Positions 25,800 to 35,429 are shown, counted from the stretch's first letter. The stretch: 64,000 nucleotides of DNA from Acidiphilium sp. 37-60-79 (GCA_002279355.1 NCBV01000006.1:1-64000), one strand, 5' to 3'. Notes: a model not told the origin generated them from the sequence alone. A program made the numbers and translations.

Positions 25800-26716
25800 G
25801 AACGCCGCCGCGCGGCAATCATGCCCAGCAAACCATCGGGGAAAAACATAATCACGCCCAGCGCCAAGACGGCGACCACGAACGAGGAAAGTTGTCCAAG
25901 GGGGCGGAGGATTTCGGCGGCAACAATCAAGAAGATCGCGCCGATGGCTCCGCCGATGATGGTGCGCCGCCCCCCCATGACAGCCGCGATGATGACCCGG
26001 ATGCCGATGGCTAAATCGACCACCGCATTGACCGAGGCAGTGCCGAGATAAAACACTAACAACGCACCGGCGAGGCCGGAGAAAAAGGCTGATACGGCGA
26101 AGGCCAAAATTTTATGCCGGGTGACGTCGAACCCCAACGACGCGGCGGCGACGCGGTCTTGCCCAGCAGCCTGCAAAATCATGCCCAGCGAGGAGCGGGC
26201 GATGGTGAGCAGAATTGCCCCGCTGACCACCATGAAGACCAGCGCATAGGCGTAATTGATTTTGCTGCTAATCGAGAGCACGGACGGCACGGACAAGCCG
26301 ATTTCGCCGCCGGAAACGCCCGCAAAAATGACGATCGCTTGTTGCAGGAGCAAAACGGCGACCAGGGTGATCAAGCCGAGATACGGGCCGCTGAGTTTCA
26401 GGGCGGGTATCGCGAGCGCGACCCCGCCAATGACGGCGGACGCTGTGCCGAACAGGACCGCGACTGGCAAGGGCATGCCGAGCAATGCATTGCCAATACC
26501 CGCGCCATAAGCCCCCAAGCCGATGAGGAAGGTTGGCCCGAAATTAACCTCACCGGCATAGCCAAACAGCAAATCCCACGACATGGCGAAGACGGCGAAA
26601 TAAAACGCGGTGGTGAGCACGCCCAGCACATAGCTTCCGGCACCGAACGGTAAGATCACCAGGATTGCCAGAACCGCCGCGAGGAGCAGGATGTTTTGGG
26701 TTCGGAACGCCTGCAT
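25796..26716 (-). CDS. livM: ABC transporter permease, LivM type
   Basis: A 306-residue membrane permease with landmarks SWDLLFGYAGEVNFGPTFLIGLGAY (residues about 45-70) and GGRRTIIGGAIGAIFL near the end. It sits between livH and the fused ATPase with overlapping stop and start codons on both sides, so all are translated from one transcript. It is the second membrane subunit of the importer. Confidence 0.92.
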   Translation of the reverse strand: MQAFRTQNILLLAAVLAILVILPFGAGSYVLGVLTTAFYFAVFAMSWDLLFGYAGEVNFGPTFLIGLGAYGAGIGNALLGMPLPVAVLFGTASAVIGGVALAIPALKLSGPYLGLITLVAVLLLQQAIVIFAGVSGGEIGLSVPSVLSISSKINYAYALVFMVVSGAILLTIARSSLGMILQAAGQDRVAAASLGFDVTRHKILAFAVSAFFSGLAGALLVFYLGTASVNAVVDLAIGIRVIIAAVMGGRRTIIGGAIGAIFLIVAAEILRPLGQLSSFVVAVLALGVIMFFPDGLLGMIAARRRS

Positions 26717-27591
26717 CAGCGTTTACCCAACAAGCCCTGCGGGCGGACATACATCACCGCGATCAGCAACAATAAAGCGGGCACTTCGCGCAACGCCGGA
26801 GACACGAGATAGGCTGTTAATGTTTCAATATAGCCGACGATATAGGCAGCAATTAAGGTGCCTGAAACCGACCCGAGGCCGCCGAGCACCACGATGGTGA
26901 AGGCACTGCCGGTAAGGCCGGCGATGTAGCTTGAGCCCGAACCCAGGAAGCTGCCGATGAGCACCCCGGCAATGCCGGCGAGCAGGCCATAAATGAGCCA
27001 AGCGACCAGATAGATACGCTCGAGATCAAAGCCAAGGAGTGTGAGGGCGCGCGGATTAATGGCGGTAGCGCGGAGCCTTTTGCCAATATCAGTGCGATTG
27101 ACCAACAGCCAGAGCAGACCCATCACCGCCCAAGCGATGGCGGCGGTGAGAAATTCATTGATCGGCGTGCGCACGCCGAGGAAGTTTACCGTGCCGGAGA
27201 GCAAGGGCTTGACCGCTACTGGCGTGTCGGAAAACCAGTAATCGAGCAACTCTTGCAGCATAACGCCCCAGAGCAAGGTTGCGGTAAGCACGAAGAGTTC
27301 GCGCTCGGCGCCGGGAATTGCCCGCGAGCGCTGCACCGGACGCACCACCGCGCCATAGGTGACCAAAGTTACCGCGAGACCGGCCGCAATGCCCGCAGCC
27401 GCACTCACCCAAGCGTCGGCGCCGAGTGCCGTGCCGACATACCAAGCGACCATGGCGGAGACGACCAGCAACCCGCCATGGGCAAGATTGAGTACACCGG
27501 ACACCCCAAAAATCAAGGTGAAGCCGAGGGCGCCCAAAGCATAGAGTGTGCTGATCGCGAAACCATCGATAAGAATCTGTAGCGCCTGCAA
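26716..27591 (-). CDS. livH: ABC transporter permease, LivH type
   Basis: A 291-residue permease starting with STLYALGALGFTLIFGVSGVLNLAHGGLLV, the LivH hallmark. The first codon is TTG with AGGAGCG upstream; the frame offers no closer ATG that keeps the first helix. The TGATG overlap with livM indicates coupling. It lies 74 bp after the substrate-binding protein gene. Confidence 0.92.
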   Translation of the reverse strand: MQALQILIDGFAISTLYALGALGFTLIFGVSGVLNLAHGGLLVVSAMVAWYVGTALGADAWVSAAAGIAAGLAVTLVTYGAVVRPVQRSRAIPGAERELFVLTATLLWGVMLQELLDYWFSDTPVAVKPLLSGTVNFLGVRTPINEFLTAAIAWAVMGLLWLLVNRTDIGKRLRATAINPRALTLLGFDLERIYLVAWLIYGLLAGIAGVLIGSFLGSGSSYIAGLTGSAFTIVVLGGLGSVSGTLIAAYIVGYIETLTAYLVSPALREVPALLLLIAVMYVRPQGLLGKR

Positions 27592-27665
27592 AAATTTTCG
27601 CTCCTAACGGAACGTTAAAGAAATTCGGCCGGGCGCGCAAACGCCCGGCCGACACAAGCAAGTGA

Positions 27666-28907
27666 TTATTTCGATGCGGTTACGAAGGAGGGGAACACCA
27701 CCTTCGCATTGGCTAATTTCAACGGCCATACGCATTTTTGCACGCCGTTTTGCCACTGAATTGCAACGCCGGTGATAAATCCAGGGCCATAGCGCAGCGC
27801 ATGGGTGAATTTGGCGGACTTGCCTTGGAATTCCAGCCGCCCTTGCGTGCCGACCATGTCGGTTTTTTCCAACCCGGCCACGATGGCGTTTGGCTTGGTT
27901 GATTTTTCCCGCTTGATCGCAGCCGCGAGTGCATACATCGCATCATAGGTCGAGTAGGCCGAATAGGCCGGGTCCGAGCCGAATGCTTTGTTATAGGCGT
28001 CGGTGAACGGGATCGTTTTCGGGGTGATTGCGACACCGGGGGCCGAGGTGTTGCCGGTGAGCACACCCTCGGTTGCGCCGTTGGTGGCTTTCCAGAACAG
28101 CGAGGAGCCCGCTTGCGCGTTGATGCCGACCAAGGCCACCGGCACTTTTTGTTCGGCCCATTGAACGGTGGGTTGCACACCGACATGCGCCCAGCCTGCC
28201 ATGATCATGGACGGATGCATCGCCTCGATTTTTTGATAAATCGGGGTGAAGTCGGTGGTGTTGGGGTCAAAGCGGATATTGCCCAATACTTTGACGCCGA
28301 CTTTGGGCAAGCAATTATCATATCCGGCATCGAGCGGCTTGGTCCATGCTGCATCCTCGCTCAGCACCACGGCGGTGGTCATATGCATCGGGACCAGCAA
28401 ATCCTTGGTGGAATCGCAAACCGCTTGCGCCAGATAGGCTGCGGGCAGATAGGCATGGAAAATATATTTGCGCTGTGCGTAATCAGCATGGACATATTCG
28501 GCGAGCTTGTTGGACGCGGCGCCGGTGATCAGGAATGGCTCATGCAGGCGGGCCGACCACGGTTCCACCGCCAGCGCGACCTCGCTGGTGAAAGCACCCA
28601 GGATCGCGACCGCGTGATCCTGGCGGGTCATGCGCTGGAATGAGCGGATCGCATCGGTGGTGGAAATATGGTTGTCTTCGATGATCAATTTGATCGGCCG
28701 GCCATTGATGCCGCCCGCCGCGTTGATTTGCTGAACGGCCAGCGTCGCGCCATTGGCGATGGCCTTGCCGGGAATGGTTGCCATTTCGGCGGTGACGCCG
28801 ATGACGATGGGTTTCTGGGCGGCCTGAACGGCTACCGTGGAAACCCCAGCCGCCAAAATCGCTGCAAGTGCGATACCCGCACCCCGTTTGATGTTGGGTT
28901 TGGACAT
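27666..28907 (-). CDS. Liv-type ABC substrate-binding protein
   Basis: A 413-residue periplasmic binding protein; signal peptide through VSTVAVQAA, then KPIVIGVTAEMATIPGKAIANGATLAVQQINAAGGING, typical of Peripla_BP_6. GGGGAG precedes its ATG. It heads the second importer operon (binding protein, livH, livM, fused livGF). Given the neighbouring SphA-type porin, MaoC and PaaI genes, the ligand may be an aromatic acid rather than an amino acid; this is inference. Confidence 0.9.
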   Translation of the reverse strand: MSKPNIKRGAGIALAAILAAGVSTVAVQAAQKPIVIGVTAEMATIPGKAIANGATLAVQQINAAGGINGRPIKLIIEDNHISTTDAIRSFQRMTRQDHAVAILGAFTSEVALAVEPWSARLHEPFLITGAASNKLAEYVHADYAQRKYIFHAYLPAAYLAQAVCDSTKDLLVPMHMTTAVVLSEDAAWTKPLDAGYDNCLPKVGVKVLGNIRFDPNTTDFTPIYQKIEAMHPSMIMAGWAHVGVQPTVQWAEQKVPVALVGINAQAGSSLFWKATNGATEGVLTGNTSAPGVAITPKTIPFTDAYNKAFGSDPAYSAYSTYDAMYALAAAIKREKSTKPNAIVAGLEKTDMVGTQGRLEFQGKSAKFTHALRYGPGFITGVAIQWQNGVQKCVWPLKLANAKVVFPSFVTASK

Positions 28908-29030
28908 TTTTATCTCCCCTTAATACTGTGCGCGCGTCGCGCAGGGTCTTGTTTGGCCCCAGCACAATAATGCCACAAGCTACGTAAACGGCAAGGGGCT
29001 GCGTCAACCTATTTGCATAAGGATTGATAT

Positions 29031-29498
29031 ATGCATGAAACTCTAATTATTGCAGCGCAGCAACGGGCCGAGGCCCGAGCGGCCCGGATGCTTGCGGCGG
29101 ACGCGGCGACCATCGGCCTGGGGATGAGGGTGCAGGCCATTGCGCCGGGGGCGGCGACGCTGTGCATGACGATAACTGGCGCGATGGTGAACGGCCATGG
29201 CACCTGTCATGGCGGGTTTATTTTCGCGCTGGCCGATAGCGCCTTTGCGTTTGCCTGCAATTCCCACGGCGCTGATGCGGTGGCAGCGCATTGCGCCATT
29301 ACTTATTTGGCGCCCGCCCGCATGGGCGATGTGCTGGAGGCCCGTGCCACCGAACTTGAACGATTTGGCCGCAACGGGATGTATGACGTGGTGGTGACGG
29401 CTGAGGCGCAAGGCGTGCGCCGGACCATTGCGCAGTTTCGCGGCCATTCGCGAGTGATTGGAGCGGCTCAGGACGAGGCCGGGGGGGCCAGCGCGTAA
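29031..29498 (+). CDS. paaI: PaaI-family hydroxyphenylacetyl-CoA thioesterase
   Basis: A 155-residue hot-dog thioesterase. VNGHGTCHGGFIFALADSAFAFACN (about residues 45-72) is the PaaI active-site helix with its Asp, and AAHCAITYLAPA is the following strand. PaaI hydrolyses stalled aryl-CoA esters and frees CoA during phenylacetate breakdown; the other paa genes are not here. It is divergent from the second Liv operon, with about 120 bp of shared promoter space. Its 3' end overlaps thpR. Confidence 0.9.
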   Translation: MHETLIIAAQQRAEARAARMLAADAATIGLGMRVQAIAPGAATLCMTITGAMVNGHGTCHGGFIFALADSAFAFACNSHGADAVAAHCAITYLAPARMGDVLEARATELERFGRNGMYDVVVTAEAQGVRRTIAQFRGHSRVIGAAQDEAGGASA

Positions 29499-30016
29499 TC
29501 CATTTCGGCGGTATAATCGGGCACGTCGCCGCCCAAATGCGAGCTGAACAAGGTGACATGCTCGATCAAAATCGGTGGCGACCGATAGAGGTTACGGGCC
29601 TGCACGAATTCCACGACGCGCGGGGTGACCGGCTGATCCATGCGCGCCAGCGTCACGTGCGGAAAAAACCGTCGTCGCTCAGCACTGAAACCCGCCCGGC
29701 GGAGGGCGGTTTCGATTTTTGTTTGCACATGCAACAGCGCCTCGTTGCGCGCCACGCCGATATAGAGCGTATTGGCACGCCCGGCTTTTTCGAACCAACC
29801 CGCACCGGCGAGTGTGAGTTCAAAGCTGCGGGCACGCACGGCGCCCAAAGCGTGATCGATCTCTTCGGCTTGCAACCGGTTGGCTTCGCCGATGAAGCGG
29901 AGCGTGAGATGCATGTTTTGGGCGGGCACCCAGCGCGCACCGCTCAAATTGATCGCGAGCGACGCCAGCGCCTGCTTGAGCTCCCACGGTAAGTCCAAGG
30001 CGACGAATAATCGCAT
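29468..30016 (-). CDS. thpR: RNA 2',3'-cyclic phosphodiesterase
   Basis: A 182-residue 2H phosphoesterase (formerly 2'-5' RNA ligase). The paired catalytic motifs HLTLRFIG and HVTLARM are about 80 residues apart, as the family needs. The start at 30016 (MRLFVALDL) matches the conserved N-terminus; the frame stays open six codons further. It overlaps paaI at the 3' end by 31 bp on the opposite strand. It hydrolyses 2',3'-cyclic phosphate RNA ends to 2'-phosphates. Confidence 0.92.
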   Translation of the reverse strand: MRLFVALDLPWELKQALASLAINLSGARWVPAQNMHLTLRFIGEANRLQAEEIDHALGAVRARSFELTLAGAGWFEKAGRANTLYIGVARNEALLHVQTKIETALRRAGFSAERRRFFPHVTLARMDQPVTPRVVEFVQARNLYRSPPILIEHVTLFSSHLGGDVPDYTAEMDYALAPPASS

Positions 30017-30102
30017 AGCCTGATGTTGCCGCAATGCAGCGCGCTTGCCAATCCGCAGGGCGGCGCGGCGGGTGCCGAGAGCGACACGCGAATGGATGTT
30101 GC

Positions 30103-30223
30103 GCTAGTGTCCCAATGCTGAAATCCGTTGGATTTCGGAATCAGAGCGGACACCACAAAATTCAATGATTTAGTGTCCTGCCCCTGAAATTCATCTCATG
30201 AATTTCAGGGGCAGGACGCTAGC
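30103..30223. repeat. 121-bp MITE/REP-like palindromic element
   Basis: The ends are imperfect terminal inverted repeats, GCTAGTGTCC (30103-30112) and GGACGCTAGC (30214-30223), with one mismatch. Inside are two hairpins: one with CTGAAATCC/GGATTTCGG arms closed by GTGTCC...GGACAC, and one perfect 20-bp stem (30175-30194 with 30198-30217) with a 3-base loop. AGTGTCC recurs at 30106 and 30172. There is no coding capacity. The right end supplies the stop codon of pepP. Looks like a small non-autonomous element or a dimeric REP; copy number elsewhere is unknown. Confidence 0.75.
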
Positions 30224-31928
30224 CGATCAAGGCCCGCACCTGCGCCTGATAATCGGCCAGCCACGCCTGCGACGGCCGATCCAGCAGCGAAACATCGATC
30301 AGCCGATCATCATAAGGAACCAAAGTGAGGGTTTCGAAATTGAGGAACCGGCGCGGGGTGGAAAATTTGTCGCAACGCCGGACCAGCAGCAAATTCTCGA
30401 TGCGAATTCCATACGCGCCTTCCTGATAAAAGCCCGGCTCATCGGAGAGGATCATGCCGGGTTGCAACGGCACCGGCTTGCCGGCGCGGCTGATGCCGGC
30501 AGGGCCTTCATGCACCGAGAGAAACGAGCCGACGCCGTGGCCGGTGCCATGATCGAAATCCAGCCCGACCTCCCAAAGGCGCGCGCGCGCCAGGGCATCG
30601 AGCTGCGGCCCGGTGGTGCCTTCGGGGAAAATAGCGCGGGCGAGCGCGATATGCCCGGCTAGAACCCGGGTGTAACGCTCGATAATTTCCGCTGGCGGCG
30701 CGTCCGGCCCGGTCCAGAGGGTGCGGGTGATGTCGGTCGTGCCATCCGGATATTGGCCGCCGCTATCGATCAAATAGAGCTCGTTGGGCTTGATCGGCCG
30801 ATTGCTGGCGGGCGTAGCGCTATAATGGATCACCGCGCCATGTTCGCCGGCGCCGGAGATGGGCGAGAAACTCTCGGCGCGAAATTCTGGTGCCTGTGCG
30901 CGAAACTCCCGTAATTTCGCCGCAGCCGATAATTCATCGAGATCGCCACGCGGCGCTTCGCGGGTGAACCACGCGATGAAGCGCGTCATTGCCAGCGCAT
31001 CGCGCCGATGGGCGGCCCGAGCGCCATCTTGCTCGACTGGGTTTTTCAGGGCGCGGGGGAGCACGCAGGGATCATCGCCGGACACGGTAATGGCGCCCAT
31101 ATCGCCGAGCATTTGGGTGTAGCGGATGGGCGCGGTTGCCGGATCGAGCACGACGCGTTTACCCCGTAAGGTGCCGAGCGCCTGCGCCATGGCGTTGCGC
31201 GGCACCACCGCCACCGCCGCACCCAGATGGGCAGCGACTTCCGCATCGATCTTTTCCGGCTCGATGAAAAGCAGCACGCTGCCATCGCGCCGGAGCAAGG
31301 CGGTTGCCAAGGCCAGCGGCGTATGCGGCAAATCACCGCCGCGTAAATTCAGCAGCCAGGCCACCGCGTGCGGATCGGTCAGCAGGGCGGCATCGGCGCC
31401 GCCTGCGGCGATGGTGGCGGCGATGCGGGTGCGTTTTTCGGCGGCGGATTCGCCCGCATACTGGATTGGATGCGGCTGCGCTTTGGCCAGCGGCGGGGCC
31501 GGGCGGTTTTGCCAGAATGCATCGATCGGGTTGTCGCTCGGCACCATCACCACCCCGGCGTCGCTGAAGGCGGCGACCGCATTGGCGCTCATCAGCCACG
31601 GATCGTAGCCGATGCGCGCCCCTTGCGGCACTTGGGCGGCGAGCCAGGCTTCCGGTTTGGTTTCGATCATGTGCAAACGCTGCCAAATCGCCGGATCGGT
31701 CTGCTCGGCCAATTGAATGGTGTAGCGGCCATCAGAAAACACCGCTGCTTGGTCGGCGAGCACGATGGCGAGACCGGCGCTGCCGGTGAAGCCGGTCAGC
31801 CAAGCCAATCGGGCTTCTGATTCCGGCACATATTCGCCCAAAAACTCGTCATTGCGCGGCTGGATGAAGCCCGCCAAACCGCGTTCGTGCAGCCAATGGC
31901 GAATTTCCTTGACATGATCTGAGCGCAT
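30219..31928 (-). CDS. pepP: Xaa-Pro aminopeptidase (M24 family)
   Basis: A 569-residue cytoplasmic metallopeptidase of the long aminopeptidase P type. Two creatinase-like N-terminal domains (GFIQPRNDEFLGEY, GFTGSAGLAIVL) precede the pita-bread catalytic domain. Metal ligands are visible in LYLIDSGGQYPDGTTDITRT (two Asp), HGTGHGVGSFLSVHEGP (His) and DEPGFYQEGAYGIRIEN (two Glu). It removes N-terminal residues before proline. Its stop codon lies within the right end of the palindromic element. Symbol by activity; the sequence is nearer to the eukaryotic-like long form than E. coli PepP. Confidence 0.93.
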   Translation of the reverse strand: MRSDHVKEIRHWLHERGLAGFIQPRNDEFLGEYVPESEARLAWLTGFTGSAGLAIVLADQAAVFSDGRYTIQLAEQTDPAIWQRLHMIETKPEAWLAAQVPQGARIGYDPWLMSANAVAAFSDAGVVMVPSDNPIDAFWQNRPAPPLAKAQPHPIQYAGESAAEKRTRIAATIAAGGADAALLTDPHAVAWLLNLRGGDLPHTPLALATALLRRDGSVLLFIEPEKIDAEVAAHLGAAVAVVPRNAMAQALGTLRGKRVVLDPATAPIRYTQMLGDMGAITVSGDDPCVLPRALKNPVEQDGARAAHRRDALAMTRFIAWFTREAPRGDLDELSAAAKLREFRAQAPEFRAESFSPISGAGEHGAVIHYSATPASNRPIKPNELYLIDSGGQYPDGTTDITRTLWTGPDAPPAEIIERYTRVLAGHIALARAIFPEGTTGPQLDALARARLWEVGLDFDHGTGHGVGSFLSVHEGPAGISRAGKPVPLQPGMILSDEPGFYQEGAYGIRIENLLLVRRCDKFSTPRRFLNFETLTLVPYDDRLIDVSLLDRPSQAWLADYQAQVRALIG

Positions 31929-32074
31929 GCACTTTACCTCATTCTATGCGTTTAACACATGGCTGGGCGCGAAAGAATCCGGCTACTGTCGTGCCCACAA
32001 CACGCTATCTTCAAGTCCATAACACAAGCCGATCAAACTTGATCGGTCAAACAGCTCCCCAAACGAGGTTTCCT

Positions 32075-32353
32075 ATGTCGACCACCCTGAACAACCGGCG
32101 CCGTGACGTCGGTGCCGCCATCACCAGCGCCGTTGCGACGCAAGACGAAGCGATTGCTGCGGCGTTTCGCGAAAACGCCCATCAAGCGGCCAATTTGTTT
32201 GAGCGCGGCCGCAATTTGCTGGCTCAATTTCGGGCTCGCCGCAGCGTGATGCTGGAATTGAGCCAGTTGAACGACCGCGAACTGGCCGATATTGGCTTGA
32301 CCCGTGGCGATATCCCGGGCGTCGCTAGCGACGATTTCGGTCGCCGCCTGTAA
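32075..32353 (+). CDS. DUF1127 protein
   Basis: A 92-residue protein whose C-terminal third, ELSQLNDRELADIGLTRGDI, is the DUF1127 motif common in alphaproteobacteria. The start at 32075 is preferred over the upstream ATG at 31946 because GAGG lies six bases before it and the N-terminal extension has no conservation expected. Other members of the family act in phosphate, carbon or stress-related regulation and can bind RNA; nothing specific can be said here. It is divergent from pepP and convergent with prmA. Confidence 0.88.
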   Translation: MSTTLNNRRRDVGAAITSAVATQDEAIAAAFRENAHQAANLFERGRNLLAQFRARRSVMLELSQLNDRELADIGLTRGDIPGVASDDFGRRL

Positions 32354-32355
32354 CA

Positions 32356-33261
32356 TTATCGGCTGATCACGGGCCGCCGATCCGGTTTGCGGAGCACAAG
32401 GCTGCTCCACGCGCCGGATCGGATACGTGATTGCAACATTAGGCCGTGGCGCCGATGGGCGGTAAGCACCCAGCGTTCCTGCACGGTGAGCAAGCCGGCC
32501 AGGATAGCCGTGCCGCCCGGTGCTAAATTGGCGGCCAGCGTGCCGGCCATCGCCGCCAACGGGCGGGCCAGAATATTCGCCAAAATTAGGTCAAACGGAG
32601 CAGCGCGCTTGAGCGTTGCACTTTGCCAGCCATCGGCTTTGATCGCCATGATCGACGCCCCGACGCCATTGCGCTGGGCGTTTTCGCGCGCGACCCGCAC
32701 GGAGCGGGCATCGATATCGGTGGCCAACAGGCGCTGATGCCAGAGTTTGGCGCAGGCGATGGCGAGCACGCCTGAGCCGGTGCCCAAATCGAGCATGCGC
32801 AGTGGCCGACGCCGACGATAGCGTTGTTCGAGCGCGAGCAGGCAGCCACGGGTTGATTGATGTTCGCCAGAGCCAAAAGCGAGCCCGGCATCAAGGGTGA
32901 TGGTGATGCGCCCAGGCGCCGGGGGCTCGTTGATATGGCTGCCGCGAATGGCGAAGCGGGCGCCAATTTGTTGCTCGGGAAACCCGGCATAGGAGCGGGC
33001 GAGCCAGCCGCCAGCGGGCACCTGATCACGCTGGATTTGCGCGGCGACCCCGGTGATCGCCTCGGCAATCAGCAAACTATTGTCCAGGCCGGTGAGCGTG
33101 CCTGGCTCGGCATAGCCTTCGATGACCCAGATATTACGCGCTTCATCGAGAGTAAAACTTACCGCCAGACAATGCGCGGCGATGGCTGATTCGTAGGCCT
33201 CCAACGCATCGGGCGAGACGGTTGCGACCACCCGATCCAGCAATTCCACGCGCACCATCAT
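32356..33261 (-). CDS. prmA: ribosomal protein L11 methyltransferase
   Basis: A 301-residue SAM-dependent methyltransferase that trimethylates ribosomal protein L11. Features: N-terminal substrate-recognition domain, ITLDAGLAFGSGEHQST (the PrmA-specific GxGxHxTT-like motif), SAM motif LDLGTGSGVLAIA and catalytic LILANILARPL. ATG overlaps the end of the helicase gene by four bases, so it is the last gene of a metF-uvrD-prmA unit. The usual T-T after HQ/HP is changed to HQST, a conservative variation. Confidence 0.9.
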   Translation of the reverse strand: MMVRVELLDRVVATVSPDALEAYESAIAAHCLAVSFTLDEARNIWVIEGYAEPGTLTGLDNSLLIAEAITGVAAQIQRDQVPAGGWLARSYAGFPEQQIGARFAIRGSHINEPPAPGRITITLDAGLAFGSGEHQSTRGCLLALEQRYRRRRPLRMLDLGTGSGVLAIACAKLWHQRLLATDIDARSVRVARENAQRNGVGASIMAIKADGWQSATLKRAAPFDLILANILARPLAAMAGTLAANLAPGGTAILAGLLTVQERWVLTAHRRHGLMLQSRIRSGAWSSLVLRKPDRRPVISR

Positions 33262-35429
33262 ACCGGCTCCACGAAACGATCCAGCACGCGTTTTTCTCCC
33301 GCTTGGTCAAACTCGATATCCAGCCGATCCTCCTCGGCATCGCGCACGGTGCCATAGCCGAATTTTTGATGAAACACCCGGCTACCCACGGCAATCCGCG
33401 TCGCTCGTGCAGGCCGTGCGGCAGTTGACCAATCATCCGGGCGGAGTGCCAACACCGGGCGGGCGGTGTGAAAAACCGGCTGGGCTGGGCGCGAGCGCTC
33501 CAGCGCCGCTGAGCCGGTCATTGTGATCGTCTCAGCGGGCAATTCCTCGATGAAGCGCGAGGGAATACTGGTTTGCCAATTGGCAAAAATCCGCCGGTTG
33601 GCGCAATGCGAAATAATGGCCCGGTGGCGGGCGCGGGTGATGCCGACATAGGCCAATCGCCGCTCTTCTTCGAGCGATTTGGTGCCACCTTCATCGAGCG
33701 CGCGCTGATTGGGAAATACGCCCTCCTCCCAGCCGGGGAGAAACACCGTGTCGAATTCCAATCCCTTCGCGGCATGCAGCGTCATCAGGAACACCTTATC
33801 ATCATCCGGCGCGTCATCGTTATCCATGACCAGCGAGACGTGATCGAGAAAGCCTTCGATCGTGTCGAAATCGGCCAAAGCGCGGACGAGTTCTTTGAGG
33901 TTCTCCAAGCGTCCTGGGGCGTCGGGGGTTTTTTGCTCCTGCCACATCGCGGTATAGCCGCTATCATCGAGCAGATGGGCGAGACTGTTCACATGCCCCT
34001 CGCGCGGGAGGGCGCTGCGCCAGCGCTCAAAGCCGGCCAACAGCCCGCGCAAACCCTCACGCGCTTTACCACGCAGGGTTGCGTCCGCATCGATCCGCTG
34101 AGCGGCGGCAAAGAGCGGCACTTGATCGGCCCGGGCGCGCTCATGCAGGGTGCGCAAGGCGGTATCACCCAGGCCGCGCTTGGGCACGTTGATGATGCGC
34201 TCGAAGGCCAAATCATCCGCAGGGCGCACCAACACCCGCAAATAGGCGATGGCGTCGCGGATTTCGGCGCGCTCGTAAAAGCGCAAGCCCCCGATGATCC
34301 GGTAGGGCACGCCGATCGCGATAAAACGCTCTTCGAACGCTCGGGTTTGGAACCCGGCGCGCACCAAGACCGCGCATTCGGCGAGGCGATGGCCGGACTG
34401 GCGGAGCGATTCGATCCGTTGGGCCACGGCGCGGGATTCTTCGTCGGAATCCCAAAATCCGTGCACCTCGACCGGCTCGCCCGCCGCATCTGCTCGCCCC
34501 GGATAGAGGGTTTTGCCAAGGCGCCCTTCATTATGGGCGATCAGGCCGGAGGCGGCGGCCAAAATGGGCGCGCTGGAGCGGTAATTGGCCTCTAGCCGGA
34601 TGATTTTGGCGCCGGGAAAATCATGCTCGAAGCGGAGAATATTTTCAATTTCAGCGCCACGCCACGAGTAAATACTTTGGTCATCATCGCCAACGCAGCA
34701 AATATTTTTCTCCGCCTGAGCTAACAGCCGCAGCCAATAATATTGGACCAAATTGGTGTCCTGATATTCATCGACCAAAATATAGCGAAAGCGCCGATGG
34801 TAATGCGCCAAAACCTCGGGGTCGCGCTTCAGCAAATCCATCGATAAGAGCAACAGGTCGCCAAAATCCATGGCATTCAGGGCGCGCAATCGGTCTTGAT
34901 AGAGCGCATAGAGGCTGCGGGCGGCATGAATGCCGAATTCCTGATCCTGCTCGGCGGGCACATCATCGGGCAGCAATCCACGATCTTTCCAGCGCTGGAT
35001 GACGCTCATGAGCGATTGTGGGGTAAAGCGCTTCACATCGATGCGTTGGGCCTCCATCACCTGTTTGAGAGTGCGCAACTGATCGTCAGGATCGAGGATG
35101 GAAAAATTCGCGGTGCGATCGACCCGCTCGGCGTAGCGGCGCAGCATGCGGGCCGCGAGCGCGTGAAAGGTGCCGAGCCAGAGGCCTTCGGCCGGCTGAT
35201 CGAGCAGGGCGGCGACGCGTTCGCGCATTTCGCGGGCGGCTTTGTTGGTGAAGGTGACCGCGAGAATTTGGTTCGGGAAGGCGCGGCGCGAGAGCAGGAT
35301 ATGGGCAAAGCGCGTGGTGAGCACCCGGGTTTTGCCGGTGCCAGCCCCGGCGAGCACCAGCACCGGGCCATCGATGGCCTCCACCGCCTCGCGCTGGGCC
35401 GTATTGAGGCGGGTGAGATAATCGCTCAC
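33258..35429 (-). CDS. uvrD: UvrD/PcrA-type DNA helicase
   Basis: A 723-residue superfamily 1A 3'-5' helicase of nucleotide-excision and mismatch repair. Motifs in order: Q-motif LNTAQREAV, Walker A AGAGTGKTRVL, Ia VTFTNKAAREM, II DEYQDTN, III DDDQSIYSWRGA, IV ANYRS, V LMTLHAAKGLEFDTVFLPGWEEG, VI RRLAYVGITRARHRA. The C-terminal tail forms the small Tudor-like domain (GSRVFHQKFGYGTV). It overlaps metF and prmA by four bases each. Confidence 0.96.
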   Translation of the reverse strand: MSDYLTRLNTAQREAVEAIDGPVLVLAGAGTGKTRVLTTRFAHILLSRRAFPNQILAVTFTNKAAREMRERVAALLDQPAEGLWLGTFHALAARMLRRYAERVDRTANFSILDPDDQLRTLKQVMEAQRIDVKRFTPQSLMSVIQRWKDRGLLPDDVPAEQDQEFGIHAARSLYALYQDRLRALNAMDFGDLLLLSMDLLKRDPEVLAHYHRRFRYILVDEYQDTNLVQYYWLRLLAQAEKNICCVGDDDQSIYSWRGAEIENILRFEHDFPGAKIIRLEANYRSSAPILAAASGLIAHNEGRLGKTLYPGRADAAGEPVEVHGFWDSDEESRAVAQRIESLRQSGHRLAECAVLVRAGFQTRAFEERFIAIGVPYRIIGGLRFYERAEIRDAIAYLRVLVRPADDLAFERIINVPKRGLGDTALRTLHERARADQVPLFAAAQRIDADATLRGKAREGLRGLLAGFERWRSALPREGHVNSLAHLLDDSGYTAMWQEQKTPDAPGRLENLKELVRALADFDTIEGFLDHVSLVMDNDDAPDDDKVFLMTLHAAKGLEFDTVFLPGWEEGVFPNQRALDEGGTKSLEEERRLAYVGITRARHRAIISHCANRRIFANWQTSIPSRFIEELPAETITMTGSAALERSRPAQPVFHTARPVLALRPDDWSTAARPARATRIAVGSRVFHQKFGYGTVRDAEEDRLDIEFDQAGEKRVLDRFVEPV

